A stretch of 64,000 nt of DNA from a virus: positions 1 to 64,000 of the IMG/VR virus record IMGVR_UViG_3300028374_000008; one strand, written 5' to 3'. The notes below the pieces were generated by a model. The model ran no database searches and was not told the DNA's origin. It saw nothing but the letters and a program-made list of their open reading frames with translations. The position numbers were made by a program, and so were the translations under genes. Of the stretch, positions 59,758-64,000 are shown one piece after another (within the stretch, counting starts at the first letter, position 1; every line of letters begins with the position of its first letter).

Positions 59758-62700
59758 ACCCCCCCACTCAGACTCAAGGAAGCCCCAAACCTCGTCGCGC
59801 TGCGCCTCGGTGAGCGTGCCATCGTAGACGACCAGCTCGTGGATATAGCCCGTCCACGGAGTCGCGTTGTATCCGGCGCCCACAAACACGCGGGTAGGCG
59901 ACGGGCCTTCCGGCAATCCGTCGCCCCCGGCAATCGTCGAGTCAACCCGCGTCCGGGCATCATATAGCCCGGTCACAGACGTGGTCCCGTGAATCGCAGT
60001 CAGCATATTTCTTGCGTTGTTCGAGAATGAGCCGCCCGCGAAAAACTCGACCCCCGACACGCGATCTATCGCAGAGACGAATCCGGTGGTCGCGGTCGCG
60101 GAGCCCGCATACATCTCGAATGTTGAGTCCGACGCAGAGTCGCTGCCTCCGTCCATCATAACAACACCCTGGTACAGCACCCCCGCGGTGTGTTCTGCCA
60201 CGGCGAAAACTGTAATCCCGGTCGAAAAATCCGGAGAAAACGCCGACGATAGCTTGTCGTCGGCCCCGTCGTATTGGACAGCGGCGACACCAGCGACCGT
60301 TGTTTTCGTCGGTCGCGCGGACCCTGAGCCTGCGACCGCCAACCCGCTGTGTCGGTCGGTCCAGCTGTCGACCGGGTCACTGTCGGCCAGCGCGGCGAGG
60401 CTTTTCGCAGACCAGTCCCACGACGTGACGCCAGCGAATTCAGGCGCAAACAACACTGGCGCCTGCAGAAACACCTGGTTGTTTGTGCTTTGAAGCGTCA
60501 CAAGAACAGGCCAGCTTGTGATGTAATTACCTGAGGACGTCTTCTCGACGACAGGGTTTGCGCCTCCGACGGCCGTATGTGTGAACGACGTTCGAGGCGC
60601 CGAGAAGTAGTACTCAACGCCAGTCTCAGATGTGAGTGCGGGGGCAGCGCCTGTGACAACACCGACCAGCGTTGCCTTCCCGCCACTGCTAACGTCGACG
60701 ATGCGGAAACGTCGCGGCGTGCCCTGCACCTTAATGACGACTTCGTGGCGGAAATCGAACTGATTGAGCTCAACGTCAAACGTCGCGGTGTCACCTACGA
60801 TGTTTACAGAGCCACCAAAGGTCGGTGCGACGCGCTGCAGTACCGACGGTGTACCCGCGATGTAGCCCACCGACACGCCTTCAACCGTTGCGCCCGTGTT
60901 AAATGACGTCACCTTTGCGGCCAGAAGCCGTCCGTGTGTGAGTACGGCCTTCTGGTTAGTGCCAGGCGCCAACGTGAACATCTCACCCGTGGCAACGAAT
61001 GATGCGCCCGCCCACGCGTACAATTCTACTTGTGCACGTGGGTCGACGCCGCCGCTTTCCTGGTACATGAACACCAGTGTTTCGACTTCACCGGAGTCCG
61101 GAAGCTCTGTGACCGTACCAAAGTCGTCTTTCCGGACAGTGGTGTACCACGCAAGCTGCGGGCCCGAGTACGTGTAGTACGTCCCAATCTCGGTACCGCC
61201 ACCTACTTCAAACGCGCTGTCTACCTCCGACATAAGCTCGGCGTCTAAGTCAGGTTTGCCGACGATGAGGAGCTCGTCGTCGCCGACACCAACCTCGTCT
61301 TGAAACTGCCCGGCTGCGTCGACAAGCAGGTACGTGTAGGCGGACCTGCCTTCAAGCAACACGTCGCGGATGTCGCGTTGAGCACGTGGGAACTCAATGT
61401 CGGGGTAGGCGGCGAAGTCGTAGCTGACGTTGAAGATGTGGTTCTTCAATAGCCGGCTCATGTAATTGTAGCCGGGACTATGCGTCAGCGCCGGGCGGCC
61501 TTCGATGGACCACTCCGCGCCGACTAAGCCGGTTGCCGATGGTTCCAAGAAAAACGACGGGGTTGTACCGTCTAAGTTGTCTACGAGGACCCGATTACTT
61601 GCCAGCACGCCGGTGACAACGTAGTCGCCTGTCGGTATGGCCGACGCAGATACGACGCGTATGACCGTGCCAATGTCCGCCCGCGTAAACGACGGTCCAA
61701 ACGTAATAACAAATTCGTTTGAGCCCAGCGTGACAACACTCAGCTTAAAGGAGTAGTTACTCGCCAAAAATCCGGAGATGTCCAACGGCGACGACGTGCC
61801 GTCCGTGATGGAGAAGTTGTCACGGTCTACCGCGGACACGATCTCATATTCTGTGCCCGCAATGGTGATCGTTTTTGTCTCATCAGATGTCCGGACGACG
61901 TCACCTACGACCTCTAACTGCGCCGTGACGCTTAAGTTGTAGAACAGAGACTTACCTGTGCGCCGCGCCGGCACGGTTCCGTAGCTGTCTCCGCCTACGG
62001 TGTAGAATAAGTCGCCCACTTTAAAGCGTGGGTTGCCTACCCGGTTCTCGTACAACGTTGTGTCGACGCTACGCCGTTGCGCCGTCTCTCCCGGCCAGAG
62101 CTCATCCGGGATGACTTCGGTGTAGTACCAGGTCGGGTTTGAGATGTAGTCGTCGACCTCAAACACAATCGATAACGGCTGGAACGCTTCGAGCGTGTCC
62201 CCTACAGAGAGCGCGGGGTCGATGGACCCGGCAGGCAGTCTGTACACTTCGATGTCTGTTACGACGATGTCCGCAGCGCCGCCCGTTGTGATGGACGCAA
62301 TGACTTCGCCGTCCTGACGCGCAACGGGTATGCCGCTGATAACGTTAAGCGCCGACTCAATACGCCGAAGCGACGGGCCCAAGATGAAGTAGCGAAAGAT
62401 GCCCTGCAGAAGCGCGCGATACGATTCCGTACTTGGCTCGTACCGGTTCAACAGATACCCGAAGGACAGCCACAAGTTCTCTCGGTCAAAGAGCGCGTCG
62501 GGTATCCAGTAAGAGAGCTGTGTCACCCGTGACGGTGACTGGTGCGTCCACTGCAACGTGTCATCGTCTACAGGGTCGAACACCGTCTCTTCGGTAAACG
62601 TGACCTGCAGCCCTGAGTCAACGGTTTCAATGGTGTAGAGCAGCTCACGGTCTTGACGTGTGGGGTCAACGAACAAGATCTGTGTACCGACATCGAACTG

Positions 62701-63444
62701 CGTAAAGTACTCCGTGTCGCGTACTTCCCACCGCACGCCCGTCGCTGCGCTTACGTATGAACCATCGAGCACCACCGTGCGCGCGTCGACAACGCTCAAA
62801 ATCTCACGTTCAAGTGTCGCCCCGCTGTCGGGATGTGACAGTACACGACCAACGTCATCGGCAGTGAAGGCGGCGCGTGCGGACACAAACGAGTTGCTTG
62901 CGGGGAACGTTCCATCGGTCCCACTTCTAACAACTCCGCGTGTAACAAACACGTCAGCGGTGGGCGTTACCTTTCCGTCCCCAGCATTCCGAAACACCGT
63001 AGGGACAATGTCTATCTCGCGCGACGCGACACCGTTCGTTGTGTTGAACGGGTCAGCGAAGAAGCGCAGCTCGTCGGCGTCGGCGTCGATATCGAAGTCG
63101 ATGTCGACCTCAAGCGACACCGTTGGGTCGTAGACGCGGTTGAGCAGGAACATCGCTTCACGCAGCTTGTCGTCGAGCGCTAAGTTCCACGTCTGGGACT
63201 CAAGGTCATACCGGACCTGGTCTTGGCGCACCGTCAGCAAGTACCAGTACTCTTTGTTGAACAGCGGGACGTCGTCTAAGTTTGCGTTCAGAACCTGGGT
63301 AACCATGTCCAGGTACGCCTGTCCCAACTGAACTTCCGTGGCGGCATAAAGCCCGTTCAAGATGTCCCGGTCAGCAAAGAATCGCTGCCAGAAATCTGAT
63401 AAGCCAGTCAGAAGTGTTTGTGCCTGGTTGGTCAGCACGGCCAT
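59749..63444 (-). CDS. Large tail protein with C-terminal LamG-like domain
   Basis: 1231 aa, start overlapping the upstream stop (TAATG). The N-terminal part (FWQRFFADRDILNGLYAATE, LFNKEYWYLL) is helical; the middle ~800 residues are beta-rich repeats. The last ~220 residues resemble a LamG/concanavalin-type lectin domain (AAVQYDGADDKLSSAF, WTGYIHELVVYDGTLTEAQR, VWGFLESEWGG). Such domains often bind cell-surface sugars. The gene follows a baseplate-like gene, so this is probably a baseplate or tail-tip adhesin. It ends at a G7 run discussed separately. Confidence 0.7.
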   Translation of the reverse strand: MAVLTNQAQTLLTGLSDFWQRFFADRDILNGLYAATEVQLGQAYLDMVTQVLNANLDDVPLFNKEYWYLLTVRQDQVRYDLESQTWNLALDDKLREAMFLLNRVYDPTVSLEVDIDFDIDADADELRFFADPFNTTNGVASREIDIVPTVFRNAGDGKVTPTADVFVTRGVVRSGTDGTFPASNSFVSARAAFTADDVGRVLSHPDSGATLEREILSVVDARTVVLDGSYVSAATGVRWEVRDTEYFTQFDVGTQILFVDPTRQDRELLYTIETVDSGLQVTFTEETVFDPVDDDTLQWTHQSPSRVTQLSYWIPDALFDRENLWLSFGYLLNRYEPSTESYRALLQGIFRYFILGPSLRRIESALNVISGIPVARQDGEVIASITTGGAADIVVTDIEVYRLPAGSIDPALSVGDTLEAFQPLSIVFEVDDYISNPTWYYTEVIPDELWPGETAQRRSVDTTLYENRVGNPRFKVGDLFYTVGGDSYGTVPARRTGKSLFYNLSVTAQLEVVGDVVRTSDETKTITIAGTEYEIVSAVDRDNFSITDGTSSPLDISGFLASNYSFKLSVVTLGSNEFVITFGPSFTRADIGTVIRVVSASAIPTGDYVVTGVLASNRVLVDNLDGTTPSFFLEPSATGLVGAEWSIEGRPALTHSPGYNYMSRLLKNHIFNVSYDFAAYPDIEFPRAQRDIRDVLLEGRSAYTYLLVDAAGQFQDEVGVGDDELLIVGKPDLDAELMSEVDSAFEVGGGTEIGTYYTYSGPQLAWYTTVRKDDFGTVTELPDSGEVETLVFMYQESGGVDPRAQVELYAWAGASFVATGEMFTLAPGTNQKAVLTHGRLLAAKVTSFNTGATVEGVSVGYIAGTPSVLQRVAPTFGGSVNIVGDTATFDVELNQFDFRHEVVIKVQGTPRRFRIVDVSSGGKATLVGVVTGAAPALTSETGVEYYFSAPRTSFTHTAVGGANPVVEKTSSGNYITSWPVLVTLQSTNNQVFLQAPVLFAPEFAGVTSWDWSAKSLAALADSDPVDSWTDRHSGLAVAGSGSARPTKTTVAGVAAVQYDGADDKLSSAFSPDFSTGITVFAVAEHTAGVLYQGVVMMDGGSDSASDSTFEMYAGSATATTGFVSAIDRVSGVEFFAGGSFSNNARNMLTAIHGTTSVTGLYDARTRVDSTIAGGDGLPEGPSPTRVFVGAGYNATPWTGYIHELVVYDGTLTEAQRDEVWGFLESEWGGPF

Positions 63445-64000
63445 TAGGACACCTGAGTCAGAGTGATCAAATCTATGGACGAGAGGTAGCGCACATTAGG
63501 GTCAACGACGCCGAGTGTGAGCGGATCTTCTAAGCGGTCAATGGCATCGGGCAACGCCAACTTGTCGCGCGAGATTTCGACTGCGTCTGTTGTCTCATAC
63601 GTAATCAAGCGTCCGTCTGGCGCGTAGAAATCATACGTGACCGTAATCGGCAGCTCGACGTAGCCCACCTCGGCAGAGTTCTGGCTCTGGAACGCGGTCA
63701 CGATGTCTGAGACGTGGATGGTATCGTCGGCGGGGAAGGCGTTGATGTAGTTAATCAACCCAAGCTTGGCGACCTCTGCGTCGAAGAACGCGTTTGCGTT
63801 ATCTCGCAAAGCATACCGGATCTCAAAGCTTAAGTACGCAGGGTGGAGCCCACGAAGAAGCGTGTTTGCGCACGCCACACGTTCGTTGTCGTCTTCGACA
63901 AACGTGTTGATGACGTCAAACTGTGACAGCGTGTCGTACACGACGCGTAGCGTTTTGTTGTTGTACTTGGTGTCCCACACCAGTTCCCACTCAAGATTTA
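63444..64000 (-). CDS. Baseplate- or tail-type protein, N-terminus beyond window edge
   Basis: At least 185 aa. The frame is open through the right edge (…ELVWDTKYNNKTLRVVYD), so the true start lies outside; a GTG at 63980 is an unlikely internal start. Sequence features such as NTLLRGLHPAYLSFEIRYAL and VELPITVTYDFYAPDGRLIT are consistent with a tail or baseplate component. Its stop overlaps the start of the LamG-type gene. Confidence 0.6.
   Translation of the reverse strand, partial: NLEWELVWDTKYNNKTLRVVYDTLSQFDVINTFVEDDNERVACANTLLRGLHPAYLSFEIRYALRDNANAFFDAEVAKLGLINYINAFPADDTIHVSDIVTAFQSQNSAEVGYVELPITVTYDFYAPDGRLITYETTDAVEISRDKLALPDAIDRLEDPLTLGVVDPNVRYLSSIDLITLTQVS

Overview
The window is a contiguous piece of a large tailed bacteriophage (Caudoviricetes) genome. 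It carries a terminase large subunit, a portal, a prohead protease, a major capsid protein, tail and fibre proteins, a family A replisome and its own multisubunit RNA polymerase (RNAP). It has no host metabolic genes, rRNA, recognisable tRNA or CRISPR array. The host cannot be read from the sequence. Genes are tightly packed, mostly with ATGA/TAATG overlaps, and several start with GTG.

Layout. (1) 1-23.3 kb, minus strand: one long virion operon. Read in transcription order it runs RNAP beta plus the N-terminal part of beta' (one 1595-aa chain), a 185-aa protein, the C-terminal part of beta', about ten Ala/Gly-rich internal head or ejection-type proteins, the prohead protease, small scaffold-like proteins, a decoration-like protein, the major capsid protein, a terminator, and an acidic repeat protein cut by the left edge. 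(2) 23.4-24.8 kb, plus: two small genes with look-alike promoters and a shared domain. (3) 24.8-26.9 kb, minus: a small protein and the portal. (4) 27.0-41.4 kb, plus: replication and recombination (SNF2 helicase, two Cas4/AddB-like nucleases, ParB-like protein, Cys-rich proteins, primase-helicase, and a uracil-glycosylase/DNA polymerase fusion). (5) 41.4-42.6 kb: about 1.27 kb without a credible gene, packed with hairpins, direct repeats and pseudoknot-like pairings and holding a strong plus-strand terminator; it looks like a large structured RNA. (6) 42.6-44.2 kb, minus: terminase. (7) 44.25-49.2 kb: a small membrane protein, then a MoxR-type AAA+ ATPase and a metallopeptidase/VWA partner on plus, with two minus-strand genes nested between them. 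(8) 49.2-52.7 kb, plus: a retron-like reverse transcriptase between unknown Cys-rich genes. (9) 52.7-64 kb: minus-strand virion, fibre and lysis-like genes interrupted by a plus-strand RuvC-like resolvase cluster.

Working model. The RNAP genes open the same operon as the capsid and protease genes, and the beta' chain ends in a virion-protein-like tail, so the RNAP is probably packaged and injected. A K-x-A-[small] motif recurs through the internal virion proteins and brackets an acetyltransferase (GNAT) domain inserted in beta; it may be the cleavage signal of the prohead protease. The other leads are the structured RNA region, the reverse transcriptase locus, and a C-x2-C-P-x(n)-C motif shared by otherwise unrelated DNA-metabolism proteins.
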